Shown piece after piece: positions 52,975 to 62,148 of a stretch of DNA of 64,000 bases. Each line of letters opens with the position of its first letter. Position 1 is the stretch's first letter. The notes under the pieces are model-generated. The model did not search any database. It was not told where the DNA came from and saw nothing but the letters and a program-made list of their open reading frames with translations. The DNA is from Marinomonas sp. CT5 (GTDB lineage: Bacteria > Pseudomonadota > Gammaproteobacteria > Pseudomonadales > Marinomonadaceae). The stretch covers positions 2,096,595-2,160,594 of the forward strand of contig NZ_CP025572.1 in assembly GCF_018336975.1 (NCBI RefSeq), written 5' to 3'. The position numbers and the translations under genes are program-made.

Positions 52975-54359
52975 GTGTGTTGCTGAAATTAACCAATGTG
53001 GCCGTATACGCAGATAAAACCTGTTTGCTTGAACCCATGTCTTTAACGTTACATCAAGGCGAGCCATTAACGATTCTTGGTCAAACTGGATCAGGTAAAA
53101 GCTTGTTAGCACAAGCCATTATGGGCTTGTTACCAGAAAATTTAACGGTTTCTGGTGACGTGGAAGTTTTCGGTCGTACGATGACAATCGACGAACGTAA
53201 AGCTTTGTGGGGGCGGGATTTGGTTATGCTGCCCCAGGAGCCTTGGAACTCGCTTGACCCTCTAATGAAAGGCGTCGATCAAGTAAAAGAGGTGTATAAC
53301 TTCGTTAGGGAAAAAACGGACGAAGAGTCACTTTCACTGGCTGAAAATGACTTACAGCATGTTGGCTTAGCGGATAATGGCCATAAACGACCTGGTGAAT
53401 TGTCAGGAGGCATGGCGCAGCGTCTTGCTATTGCCGCAGCAACGGCAGGCGGTGCGCATGTGATTTTGGCCGATGAGCCAACCAAAGGTCTGGATGTATC
53501 ACGTCGTGATGGCATTGTGAGTTTGTTGCAAACTCGCTCAACCTTAGGAAGTTTATTGACCATCACGCATGATGTGGCGGTAGCTCGACAGCTGGGTGGC
53601 CTGCTTTTGGTAATGAAAGAAGGTCGTTTGGTGGAGCAGGGTGAAGCGAGTCAGGTGCTGGATTATCCAAAAGATGATTACACGCGAGAATTGATTGCTG
53701 CTGAGCCTAGTGCTTGGACAGATATGGCTCCATCGGTACGCAAAGACAGCGCTGAAAACATCTTAGTAGCGGATAAACTCAGTCTTAAACGTGGCGGTCG
53801 CACTTTATTTGATGGCCTATCTTTTTCTATCAAAAAAGGGGAAGTGGTCGGCGTTGTTGGTGATAGTGGCTGTGGTAAGTCATCACTTGGTGATGCTTTA
53901 CTTCACTTTTTGCCTATAGCGTCGGGAAGCATTACTCGTTTGGATAAAGCGGCTAAACCGCATCAATGGCAGAAACTGTATCAAGATCCGCCATCTGCTT
54001 TTTCGGCTAGTGTCACCCTCGGCAAGTTATTGGATGATTTGGTTAAATTGCATGGTATTGATAGAGCACGTATCGTGCCTTTGATGGATCGTTTGTCTTT
54101 GCCAAACGTCATTCTAGAACGTAATTGTTTGGGCGTGTCAGGTGGTGAGTTGCAGCGCTTTGCTATTTTACGAGCCTTGCTATTGGATCCAGTGTTTTTG
54201 TTTGCCGATGAGCCGACTTCACGACTTGATCCGATCACAGCAAAAGAAGTGACGGCTTTGTTAGTGGAATTGGCCAGTGAAGCCAATTGCGCTGTTTTGT
54301 TGGTGAGTCATGATCCGGCCTTAGTCGAAAAAACTTGTCATCAGGTTATTAGCCTTTAA
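52971..54359 (+). CDS. Fused double ABC ATPase (DppD-DppF type)
   Basis: A 462-residue protein containing two complete ABC domains in one chain. The first (about residues 5-240) has Walker A GQTGSGKSLL, signature LSGGMAQR and Walker B VILADEPTKG. The second (about 255-462) has Walker A GDSGCGKSSL, signature VSGGELQR and Walker B FLFADEPTSR. In most peptide or nickel importers these are two separate proteins. The domains are compact and lack the usual C-terminal oligopeptide-transporter extension with its cysteines. The ATG at 52971 overlaps the permease stop. No further gene follows in the operon. Confidence 0.9.
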   Translation: MSVLLKLTNVAVYADKTCLLEPMSLTLHQGEPLTILGQTGSGKSLLAQAIMGLLPENLTVSGDVEVFGRTMTIDERKALWGRDLVMLPQEPWNSLDPLMKGVDQVKEVYNFVREKTDEESLSLAENDLQHVGLADNGHKRPGELSGGMAQRLAIAAATAGGAHVILADEPTKGLDVSRRDGIVSLLQTRSTLGSLLTITHDVAVARQLGGLLLVMKEGRLVEQGEASQVLDYPKDDYTRELIAAEPSAWTDMAPSVRKDSAENILVADKLSLKRGGRTLFDGLSFSIKKGEVVGVVGDSGCGKSSLGDALLHFLPIASGSITRLDKAAKPHQWQKLYQDPPSAFSASVTLGKLLDDLVKLHGIDRARIVPLMDRLSLPNVILERNCLGVSGGELQRFAILRALLLDPVFLFADEPTSRLDPITAKEVTALLVELASEANCAVLLVSHDPALVEKTCHQVISL

Positions 54360-54372
54360 ATAAAGCAGATAG

Positions 54373-54430
54373 CTTGTTACGGCATTGAGTTGATTTTATT
54401 TTGATGAGTTAACTCAATGTTCGTAACAAG
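54373..54430. repeat. Large imperfect inverted repeat after the importer operon
   Basis: CTTGTTACG and CATTGAGTT (54373-54391) pair with AACTCAATG and CGTAACAAG (54411-54430), 18 base pairs with one small internal bulge around a T-rich loop. No long T-run follows, so it may be an mRNA-end stabiliser or weak terminator rather than a standard one. Confidence 0.65.
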
Positions 54431-54555
54431 GTGTTTGTCTTAAGCACCTAGTGATTTAAAGATGTAAATCCATCTATCTTCTCTCGCTTTCGGTTTCACT
54501 TTGATTTTTTCTATGGTCTAATTTTTCTAATCTAACGCCTATCAAGGAAATTTTC

Positions 54556-54807
54556 ATGTTGTTTAAGAACTTATTCACTGGTGCTTTGGTCAGTGCAGCC
54601 GCACTTTTGTCTTCTACTAGTGCTTTAGCGTTTGATGATTATTGCACTCCTAAGTTGAATGCTTATTTAGGCAATGTTCAAAAAACGGTGGAGTCAGAAT
54701 ACATTTCAGATCGTCAAAAAGAAGTGGCACAAAAGATTTTAGACAAAGTCAAAGCAAGCCGTAATGACACGAAAGATTGTGTTTTGATAGATAAATTGTT
54801 GCCATAA
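54556..54807 (+). CDS. Small secreted protein, unknown
   Basis: An 83-residue protein with a clear signal peptide (MLFKNLFTGALVSAAALLSSTSALA). The mature part is about 58 residues, helical and charged, with two cysteines (in DYCTPKL and KDCVLI) that could form a disulfide. AAGGAAA precedes the ATG. I do not recognise a family. It stands alone between the importer operon and the hybrid kinase, and its small size and single disulfide suggest a periplasmic helper or binding protein, but no function is assigned. Confidence 0.65.
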   Translation: MLFKNLFTGALVSAAALLSSTSALAFDDYCTPKLNAYLGNVQKTVESEYISDRQKEVAQKILDKVKASRNDTKDCVLIDKLLP

Positions 54808-54915
54808 TTATTTTTTATCTTTTTCCAGCAGATTCTGTAGAATTTGATATGTTTTATTAAGGAGCAGAGAGTTTGTTAATGGTTTTTTGATGTCATCAGC
54901 CAAGAGGTAAAATGA

Positions 54916-57900
54916 ATGGGTCAATTTGAAGCTGCTTTAAAAGTAGCTAGATCTTTATTTGGAGTGTCTTGTGCGGCTTTGTTGTTTCGAAGTGGTCGAG
55001 TAATTTTATCTGGTGAGCTTGGCTCTTTTTCTCGAAATGAGCTTCTAAATCGGCTTACTCATCTTATTGATTCCTCTCCATGCCGTCATCTTAATATAAA
55101 AAATGACTTACCTTCATACTCCTTTCCTTCTATCTTACCAGACTTATCTGCTTGTATTATTGAAGCTTTTTCAGTAGATGAAATTCGCTTATGTTTATTA
55201 AGCGACTCTCCTTGCTTAGTCGAACCGCAGCAGGTTGAAGAACACCTTTCTAGCTTGGTTGATTTATTTACCACCATTGCGTTGTCCTCTCATGATTCTT
55301 TGTCTTCTTGTTCTGATATAGACGTAAATGCCCGAATGTCTGTTAGGGACAGTGAGGATAAGCAAAAAAGAACGTTGCAAACCTTAAAAAACTTGCATGA
55401 AGTGACCGCGAATTCTGATCTGTCCTTGGACGAGAAGTTACAAAATATTCTGCGAGTGGGGGTAGAGCATTTTTCATTACCAATCGGCCTTATTAGTTCT
55501 ATTAACGGGGATGTTTATCAAGTTGAGTATAGTTGCACCCCAAATGGAGAAGTGCTTCCAGGAGCACAGTTTGAGCTAGGCAACACTTATTGTGTACATA
55601 CGCTTGATAGTGATTTGCCGACATCGTATTTCCACACGGCCATTAGCGATATAAAAGAGCATCCCTGTTATAAAAATTTTGGCTTAGAGGCTTATATTGG
55701 CATTGTTCTTTATGTTGATGGTAAACGATGGGGCACGCTTAACTTCTCAAGTCCAGAGCCCATGTCTCAACCTTTCGGCGAAGATGACTATGAAGTGATG
55801 AAGTTGCTTTCGCAATGGGTGGGAAATGAGATGACACTTTCTCACGATCGTCATTTGCAAGTTAAATATGAAAATGAGTTGCACGAACAAAAAGTATTTT
55901 TTGAATCGCTTTTTGAGCATGCGCCAGAAGCTATTGTGCTGGTTGGGGCTGATCGTGAAATAAAAATGCTGAACCCTGCTTTTACCGATTTATTTGGTTA
56001 TCGTCTGGAAGACTTAAAAGGAAAGACAACTCAAGTTTTGTATGCGGAACAAAATGACTTTATTCAAAAAGGTAAAGCTTACAAAGATGACGCCGAAGAT
56101 GTTTTAAACCGTTATCGCGTTAGTTATAAAACCAAACAAGGCAAAATAATCCACACCGAAACCATTGGCAGTATGATAAGAAACCCAGATGGAACTCTGG
56201 GGGGTTATATTGCCCACATTCGTGATGTGACAGAACGTTTAGAGGTTGAGCAGAAAATGAGAGACACCAACTTGCGTCTCTCGATTGCTGCCGATGCGGC
56301 TGGAATCGGTGTTTGGGAGTTTGACCTTCATGACAATAGTTTGCATTGGGATGACTGGATGTATCGGCTTTATGGCTTTACGGCGCATGAGCGAGATCAG
56401 CCTCACCAAGTTTGGGAAGATTGTGTTTATCCAGTAGATAAAGAAAGATTAGAACGTGTTTTTGCTGGACTAGAAGGAAGTGGCTCTTATTTTCCTAATA
56501 AAAAAGAGGCTTCACATATCTCTAAAGATTTAGACTTTGACTTTCGGATCATGAGGAAGGATGGTCAGGTGCGTTATTTGAAGTCTAATGCCGCCATTGT
56601 TTTTGATAAACAGGGAAATGCATCACATCTTGTTGGTGTGAATATGGACATCACCTCTATAAAAGAAACCGAAGTTTTGCTGAGAGAAGCAGGAGATCAG
56701 GCTGTTGCTGCAAGCAAGGCAAAAAGTGATTTTCTAGCGACAATGAGTCATGAAATAAGAACGCCATTAAACGGCGTTTTAGGTATGGCTGAATTGTTGA
56801 ATACGAGTAAATTAAATTCGGAACAGAAAGAGCAACTGCGTATATTAAAAGAGTCTGGTGAAGGCCTTTTAAGCCTCATTAATGACTTGTTGGACTTCTC
56901 AAAAATAGAGGCCGGACACCTCTCTATTGAGCGTGTTGATTTTAGCCTAGAAAAGGCGATTTATGATGTCGTGCGCATGCTTATTATCCGAGCAGAAGAA
57001 AAAGGCATCGACTTACTGGTTCAATATGATGAGAGTTGTCCAAAATTTTTTGTGGGAGACGTTTTTCGGATTAAACAAATACTGACCAATTTAATCAGCA
57101 ATGCAATTAAATTTACCCGTAGTGGCCATGTTTTAGTGAATGTAACAGGTGCTTCTGATAACCAGGGGATAGTCACTATTAATATGAGCGTTTCGGATAC
57201 CGGCGTAGGTATTGCCGAACACATACAACCTTTGCTGTTCAGTGCTTTTGTTCAAGCTGATAGTTCAACTACGCGCCGATTCGGTGGTACGGGGTTAGGG
57301 CTGGCAATAACCAAACAGCTGGTAGGCTTGATGGGGGGAGAGATATCGCTTTCAAGTTCATTGGATGTCGGCTCTACGTTTACGGTGGAATTGGCTTTAC
57401 CAGAAAGTCATGCCATATCTCATATTGAATCCGTTGTTGATGAAAGCCTATTAGTTGGTAAAAAAACGTTAGTTATTGATGACAGTGAAACGAATTTAAC
57501 CATCTTGAAAAACCAGCTTAATTCATGTGGTATTTGTGCCGAGACAGAATTAAATCCCGAAACGGCTTTAATGCTCTTTAAGCAATCCGTTGACGAAAGG
57601 GTGCCTTACCAATTGATTGTGATTGATTACATGATGCCTGAATTGGACGGTGTAATGCTATCTCGGTCTATACGAGAAATAAGCGGTTCTTTGTATGCTC
57701 CCATTATTTTGATGACATCCTCGGCCGGTGTGTTAAACCATGATGAGTTGACTGCGGCTGGGGTTAATGTGTGCATTGCGAAGCCTGTAAGCGCTTTGGA
57801 TTTGAAGCGAGGCTTAGTTAAGGGGCTGTCTTTTAATACCCTTGGTCATCAATTGTCAAATACTGATAGTAATGATGAGTTGTCTGAAATTATTGACCAG

Positions 57901-58692
57901 GAAGAAACCAATAGAAAAGGTTTGATTCTGGTCGTTGAGGATATGAAGGCGAATATGGCGGTGGCCCAGGGAATTCTTTCTCAAATGGGGTATGATGTTA
58001 TCGGTGCAGAAAATGGTGAGTTGGGCATTGAAATGTGGGCTTCCCATCAACCAGACTTGATTTTTATGGATTTGCATATGCCTGTTATGGATGGATTATC
58101 GGCTATGCGTCGTATTAGGCAAGCGGAAAAAAATAGTGATCATGCTCGTGTACCTATTGTGGCACTAACGGCGGATGTGATGAAAGAAACCTTACCAGAA
58201 GTGTTGCGTGCTGGTGGTGATGGTTTAGTGCCAAAACCGTTTAAGCAAAAGGAGGTAATTGATATGTTGAATGAGTGGCTACCAAACAATAGTCGATTGC
58301 AAGATAAATTAGAGGACAGTAATGACTCTGCTTTTTCAGTAGGATCACTCAATGTCATAATTGATGAATCTGTTTTAATCGAGTTGAAAGCTTTATTAGG
58401 TGATGACTTTGTTTTATTAATTGAGGCCTTTTTTGATGACGCAAATAAAATTATGGCTTCATTTGAAGAAATGCTAAATCAAGAAGATCAAGTAGATTAC
58501 GAATCCATTGCGCGCTTAGCTCACAGTCTTAAATCCGTTAGTCAAAATGTAGGTGCTACGTCGATGTCTTCTATGGCAGCTCAGCTTGAACTAGAAGGTC
58601 GTGATGGCAAGGTGCCGGATCTAAACACCAAACTAAGAGAAATCCTAGCGATGTATCAAGACATTAAGAATAAATTGAAAGGCATGTTGTAA
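54916..58692 (+). CDS. Hybrid sensor histidine kinase (GAF-PAS-PAS-HisKA-HATPase-REC-REC-Hpt)
   Basis: A 1258-residue cytoplasmic phosphorelay protein with no membrane helix. After an unassigned N-terminal 150 residues come a GAF domain (about 165-310), two PAS domains (about 330-450 and 455-590), and a HisKA domain with H612 in MSHEIRTPLNGV. The HATPase has an N-box around 727 (NLISNAIKFT), DTGVGI and GGTGLGL. Two receivers follow, with D904 (VIDYMMPELDG) and D1052 (FMDLHMPVMDG), and then a C-terminal Hpt domain with H1203 in LAHSLKSVSQNVGA. All phospho-acceptor residues are present. The ATG at 54916 has GAGGT seven bases upstream. The stop overlaps a REC-GGDEF gene, its likely output. Confidence 0.9.
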   Translation: MGQFEAALKVARSLFGVSCAALLFRSGRVILSGELGSFSRNELLNRLTHLIDSSPCRHLNIKNDLPSYSFPSILPDLSACIIEAFSVDEIRLCLLSDSPCLVEPQQVEEHLSSLVDLFTTIALSSHDSLSSCSDIDVNARMSVRDSEDKQKRTLQTLKNLHEVTANSDLSLDEKLQNILRVGVEHFSLPIGLISSINGDVYQVEYSCTPNGEVLPGAQFELGNTYCVHTLDSDLPTSYFHTAISDIKEHPCYKNFGLEAYIGIVLYVDGKRWGTLNFSSPEPMSQPFGEDDYEVMKLLSQWVGNEMTLSHDRHLQVKYENELHEQKVFFESLFEHAPEAIVLVGADREIKMLNPAFTDLFGYRLEDLKGKTTQVLYAEQNDFIQKGKAYKDDAEDVLNRYRVSYKTKQGKIIHTETIGSMIRNPDGTLGGYIAHIRDVTERLEVEQKMRDTNLRLSIAADAAGIGVWEFDLHDNSLHWDDWMYRLYGFTAHERDQPHQVWEDCVYPVDKERLERVFAGLEGSGSYFPNKKEASHISKDLDFDFRIMRKDGQVRYLKSNAAIVFDKQGNASHLVGVNMDITSIKETEVLLREAGDQAVAASKAKSDFLATMSHEIRTPLNGVLGMAELLNTSKLNSEQKEQLRILKESGEGLLSLINDLLDFSKIEAGHLSIERVDFSLEKAIYDVVRMLIIRAEEKGIDLLVQYDESCPKFFVGDVFRIKQILTNLISNAIKFTRSGHVLVNVTGASDNQGIVTINMSVSDTGVGIAEHIQPLLFSAFVQADSSTTRRFGGTGLGLAITKQLVGLMGGEISLSSSLDVGSTFTVELALPESHAISHIESVVDESLLVGKKTLVIDDSETNLTILKNQLNSCGICAETELNPETALMLFKQSVDERVPYQLIVIDYMMPELDGVMLSRSIREISGSLYAPIILMTSSAGVLNHDELTAAGVNVCIAKPVSALDLKRGLVKGLSFNTLGHQLSNTDSNDELSEIIDQEETNRKGLILVVEDMKANMAVAQGILSQMGYDVIGAENGELGIEMWASHQPDLIFMDLHMPVMDGLSAMRRIRQAEKNSDHARVPIVALTADVMKETLPEVLRAGGDGLVPKPFKQKEVIDMLNEWLPNNSRLQDKLEDSNDSAFSVGSLNVIIDESVLIELKALLGDDFVLLIEAFFDDANKIMASFEEMLNQEDQVDYESIARLAHSLKSVSQNVGATSMSSMAAQLELEGRDGKVPDLNTKLREILAMYQDIKNKLKGML

Positions 58693-59618
58693 TGCCAATG
58701 AAAGTGTTAATTGCAGACGATGCAAATTCTGATCGATTATTGTTGAAGCTTCATCTATCTAAACTAGGTTATAAAACAATAGAAGCAAGTAATGGGCAAG
58801 AGGCGATAGATCAATTTGTCGCGCATTCACAGGATTTGGATTTGATTCTTATGGATGTTCAAATGCCTCGTGTTAATGGCTTCGAGGCCGTGAGAGCGAT
58901 CCGTACAATACAAGAAGAGCAGAAACAAGAGTGGCTCCCCGTTATTTTTTTGAGTGCCAGTGCTGAAGATGAAGATATAGAAGGGGGGATTTTGGCTGGT
59001 GGCGACGACTACCTGATGAAACCTATTAGCCAAAAAGTGTTGTCAGCAAAGATGCTGGCCATGCAGCGTATAGCAGATATGAGACGGCGACTTGTTGAAT
59101 CAAACTTGGTACTTGAACAGTTAGCATCAACGGATTATTTAACAGGTGTTGCTAACCGTCGTGCGTTTGAAATGATGTTAGACAGAGAAATTACCTTCAC
59201 TCGTCGTTATGGATCACCTATGGCGTGCGCTATTTTTGATTTAGATAAATTTAAAATAGTTAATGATACCTACGGACATGATGCTGGAGATGCGGTCCTC
59301 GTTGAAGTGGTTAGTCGAATTAAAAGTATTTTAAGGCGTGGGGATACTATTGGTCGATTGGGCGGGGAAGAGTTTGGGGTTATTTTACCCAAAGTAAGTG
59401 AGACTGAGCTTTTAGATATATTTGAAAGGTATCGTATTGCTGTCGCAGAGCAACCAGTGAAATATGAGAGCATAGAAATACCTGTTACGATTAGTGTCGG
59501 TGTAACTTTATATACAGGTTATTTAGAAGACAGAATCGCTCTTTTAAAGCGTGCGGACCAGTCGTTGTATGAAGCAAAAGAAACTGGACGAAATAAGGTA
59601 GTTTGTAATCCTATATAA
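58692..59618 (+). CDS. REC-GGDEF response regulator, diguanylate cyclase
   Basis: A 308-residue response regulator. The receiver has VLIADDANSDRL and the acceptor Asp in LILMDVQMPRVNG; the GGDEF domain has DYLTGVANRRAFE, FDLDKFKIVNDTYGHDAGD and the active-site RLGGEEFGVI. An RxxD product-inhibition site (RRGD) lies exactly five residues before GGEEF, so feedback control is likely. It starts inside the stop codon of the hybrid kinase gene (TAATG). It is presumably phosphorylated by that kinase's Hpt domain, linking the signal to cyclic di-GMP. Confidence 0.9.
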   Translation: MPMKVLIADDANSDRLLLKLHLSKLGYKTIEASNGQEAIDQFVAHSQDLDLILMDVQMPRVNGFEAVRAIRTIQEEQKQEWLPVIFLSASAEDEDIEGGILAGGDDYLMKPISQKVLSAKMLAMQRIADMRRRLVESNLVLEQLASTDYLTGVANRRAFEMMLDREITFTRRYGSPMACAIFDLDKFKIVNDTYGHDAGDAVLVEVVSRIKSILRRGDTIGRLGGEEFGVILPKVSETELLDIFERYRIAVAEQPVKYESIEIPVTISVGVTLYTGYLEDRIALLKRADQSLYEAKETGRNKVVCNPI

Positions 59619-59636
59619 TTCAGTAAAAGATCTATT

Positions 59637-59671
59637 AAAAAGCCGAAAATCTAAACGATTTTCGGCTTTTT
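59637..59671. terminator. Bidirectional terminator
   Basis: A perfect 15-bp stem, AAAAAGCCGAAAATC (59637-59651) with GATTTTCGGCTTTTT (59657-59671), around TAAAC. It lies between the converging cyclase gene and leuA. Confidence 0.93.
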
Positions 59672-59688
59672 AATTTCAACTTAATGAA

Positions 59689-61362
59689 TTATGCAACGGC
59701 TGAATCTTTGCTCTCTGTGACTTTCTGGTTCACAGTGGCTAATAGAGCCTGAATAGACGCAGAGACAATGTCGTTATCGATCGCAACACCGTTGAATCGA
59801 TCACCGTCGATGTTTGCCTGAACATAGGCAATAGCTTGGGAATCGCTACCAACATTTAATGCATGCTCTTGGTATTGGATAATATCGACACGCATATTGA
59901 AATGTTTGCCTAGTGCTTCGCTAAACGCTGACAATGCTCCATTACCACTACCGCTGATTTTAACAGCAGAGTTATTGCCAATAAGCTCAGCGTGAACGGT
60001 ATCTACATCATCTTTGGCTAGGTCATATTTGCCTAATTGATAAGGGGTAGTACCCGTCATGAAGCTCGTTTCGAACAACTCTTTCATTGACTCAGCGTTT
60101 ACAACGCCACCATCGTTTTCTGCGAATTGTTGAACGATAGGGCTAAATTCGACTTGCAACCAGCGTGGTAAAGCCAAACCGTATTCTTGTTCAAGAGTAT
60201 AAGCGACTCCGCCTTTACCAGATTGGCTGTTTACACGAATGACTTCTTGGTAGCTGCGACCCACATCACGAGGATCAATTGGCAAATAAGCAACGTCCCA
60301 TGGCTTATCGTCTGTTTGGTTTGCCAAGCATTTTTTAATCGCATCTTGGTGAGAGCCGGAGAAGGCGGTGAACACTAATTCGCCTGCGTATGGGTGACGC
60401 GGGTGAACTTGTAGCAAGGTGCAGGCTTGAACCACACTTATGATGCGGTCCATATCGCCTAACGCCAACTCTGGATCAATGCCTTGGCTGTATATGTTCA
60501 TAGCCATGGTAACTATGTCCATATTGCCGGTTCTCTCGCCGTTTCCTAGCAATGTGCCTTCGATACGATCAGCCCCAGCCATAACGCCCAATTCTGCTGC
60601 CGCTACACCACAGCCACGGTCGTTGTGTGTGTGTAAGCTAACGATCATACTGTCACGTTTTTTTACATGACGGCAGAAGTATTCAATTTGGTCTGCATAA
60701 CGGTTAGGCGTAGAAACCTCGACGGTAGCAGGCAAATTGATAATGGCTTTGTTTTCTGGTGTCGGTTGCCAAACATCGATAACGGCATCAACAACTTTGA
60801 CGGCGTAATCGATTTCTGTTCCAGTAAAACTTTCAGGGGAGTATTGAAATACCCATTCTGTTTCTGGGTGTTTCGCTGCATGCTCTTTTACACATTTTGC
60901 TCCATTTATCGCGATTTGCTTAACGCCTTCCATATCCAAACGGAATACTTGCTCACGCTGGGTAGTGGAAGTGGAGTTATAAACGTGAACAATGGCTTTT
61001 TTGGCTCCTTTTAGTGATTCATAAGTGCGCTCAATCAATTCTGGCCGAGCTTGAGTCAACACTTGGATGTATACATCGTCAGGCACTTGATCTTCTTCAA
61101 TCAACCAACGAACAAAATCGAAGTCTAGCTGAGAGGCAGCAGGGAAGCCCACTTCAATTTCCTTGAAGCCAACATCAACAAGTAGGGCAAAAAATTGTTT
61201 CTTTTGTTCAACCGTCATTGGTTCTACCAATGCTTGGTTGCCATCACGCAGGTCAACACTAGACCAGATAGGAGCTTTAGTGATTTCGTTGTCAGGCCAA
61301 GTTCGGTTAGCGATGGCAACAGGCTTAAATGGCGTATATTTAGTGTGATCAAAAGATGACAT
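59689..61362 (-). CDS. leuA: 2-isopropylmalate synthase (long form)
   Basis: A 557-residue enzyme of the LeuA type 2 group, which condenses acetyl-CoA with 2-ketoisovalerate in leucine synthesis. The catalytic barrel starts with APIWSSVDLRDGNQALVEPM; VSLHTHNDRGCGVAAAELG holds metal-binding histidines and NGERTGNMDIVTMAMN the cysteine-free active-site loop of this group. The C-terminal regulatory domain (from about residue 430, including VKISGSGNGALSAFSEAL) should bind leucine for feedback control. The ATG at 61362 has an AAGGAC upstream. It is divergent from an Lrp-family regulator. Confidence 0.94.
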   Translation of the reverse strand: MSSFDHTKYTPFKPVAIANRTWPDNEITKAPIWSSVDLRDGNQALVEPMTVEQKKQFFALLVDVGFKEIEVGFPAASQLDFDFVRWLIEEDQVPDDVYIQVLTQARPELIERTYESLKGAKKAIVHVYNSTSTTQREQVFRLDMEGVKQIAINGAKCVKEHAAKHPETEWVFQYSPESFTGTEIDYAVKVVDAVIDVWQPTPENKAIINLPATVEVSTPNRYADQIEYFCRHVKKRDSMIVSLHTHNDRGCGVAAAELGVMAGADRIEGTLLGNGERTGNMDIVTMAMNIYSQGIDPELALGDMDRIISVVQACTLLQVHPRHPYAGELVFTAFSGSHQDAIKKCLANQTDDKPWDVAYLPIDPRDVGRSYQEVIRVNSQSGKGGVAYTLEQEYGLALPRWLQVEFSPIVQQFAENDGGVVNAESMKELFETSFMTGTTPYQLGKYDLAKDDVDTVHAELIGNNSAVKISGSGNGALSAFSEALGKHFNMRVDIIQYQEHALNVGSDSQAIAYVQANIDGDRFNGVAIDNDIVSASIQALLATVNQKVTESKDSAVA

Positions 61363-61574
61363 GATTTTGTCCTTATTAATATGAGGTCGATAAACCTCGT
61401 TTTTATTAATGCGTCTCTGATTGGCGCTTTTTAGATTGTCTGTTTCTTTGTTTGTTTCAGTTTCTATAGTCTAACCAAAAAATATGAGTAAAAGATTGCG
61501 TTTTTTATAGAAAATTAAACCCAAATGGCATTATATTGCGTAAAGTAAGGTGAAATTGGTTTTTAGGGGTGGTT

Positions 61575-62051
61575 ATGTTGAGGTTTGATAAAATCGACTT
61601 GAATATTTTGCGAGAATTACAGCAAGATTCTAGCTTAACAAATCAAGAGTTGGCAGATCGGGTTGGGCTTTCTGCCTCACCATGTTTACGAAGGGTAAAG
61701 GCGCTTGAAGAAATTGGTGTTATAGATCGTAAAGTGACTATTTTGAAAAAGTCGAGTTTAGGCTTAAAGTTGACGGCGTTTCTACAAATTAGTATGGACC
61801 GACATACTCCAGATCGTTTTAGTGTATTTGAAGATCAGGTTGACTGTTTTCCAGAGGTAAGGAATTGTAACTTGGTGACAGGACAAAACTGTGATTATTT
61901 ATTAGAAGTCGTGGTTGAGGATATGGAAAAATACCATGATTTTTTATTGGGTAAGTTAACGCGTATTCCTGGGGTTACTGGCGTTCAATCAAGTTTTTTA
62001 TTGCGTAGCGTAAAAGAGAGTACTTCTTTGCCTCTAGATCATTTGCTTTAG
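61575..62051 (+). CDS. Lrp/AsnC-family transcriptional regulator
   Basis: A 158-residue Lrp/AsnC regulator. The N-terminal helix-turn-helix reads FDKIDLNILRELQQDSSLTNQELADRVGLSASPCLRRVKALEE, and the C-terminal RAM domain includes LQISMDRHTPDRFSVFE and NLVTGQNCDYLLEVVVEDME. ATG 61575 is preferred, with AGGGG five bases upstream; GTG 61569 is an alternative. It is divergent from leuA with a 212-base gap. It may respond to an amino acid and control leuA or itself. It is not obviously the global Lrp, which has a more conserved sequence. Confidence 0.87.
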   Translation: MLRFDKIDLNILRELQQDSSLTNQELADRVGLSASPCLRRVKALEEIGVIDRKVTILKKSSLGLKLTAFLQISMDRHTPDRFSVFEDQVDCFPEVRNCNLVTGQNCDYLLEVVVEDMEKYHDFLLGKLTRIPGVTGVQSSFLLRSVKESTSLPLDHLL

Positions 62052-62105
62052 AGTGTTATTTCATTATTTAACATTGATATTTTAGCTTTTGGCTAAATAA
62101 ATGAA

Positions 62106-62114
62106 TGTTATACT
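62106..62114 (+). promoter_or_regulatory. Extended -10 promoter before ribA
   Basis: TGTTATACT is an extended -10 element (TG-n-TATACT) 35 bases before the ribA start. No good -35 is present at 16-18 bases upstream. The same bases form part of a partial dyad, GTTATACTGTTAC (62107-62119), that weakly resembles a Zur core. Confidence 0.5.
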
Positions 62115-62148
62115 GTTACAATAAAAAATCCCTAGTAGAGAAGTAGTT

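Noticed and set aside
61376..61440. Leucine-attenuator leader peptide before leuA
   Set aside because: No short frame with clustered leucine codons occurs on the minus strand; only one small hairpin is present.
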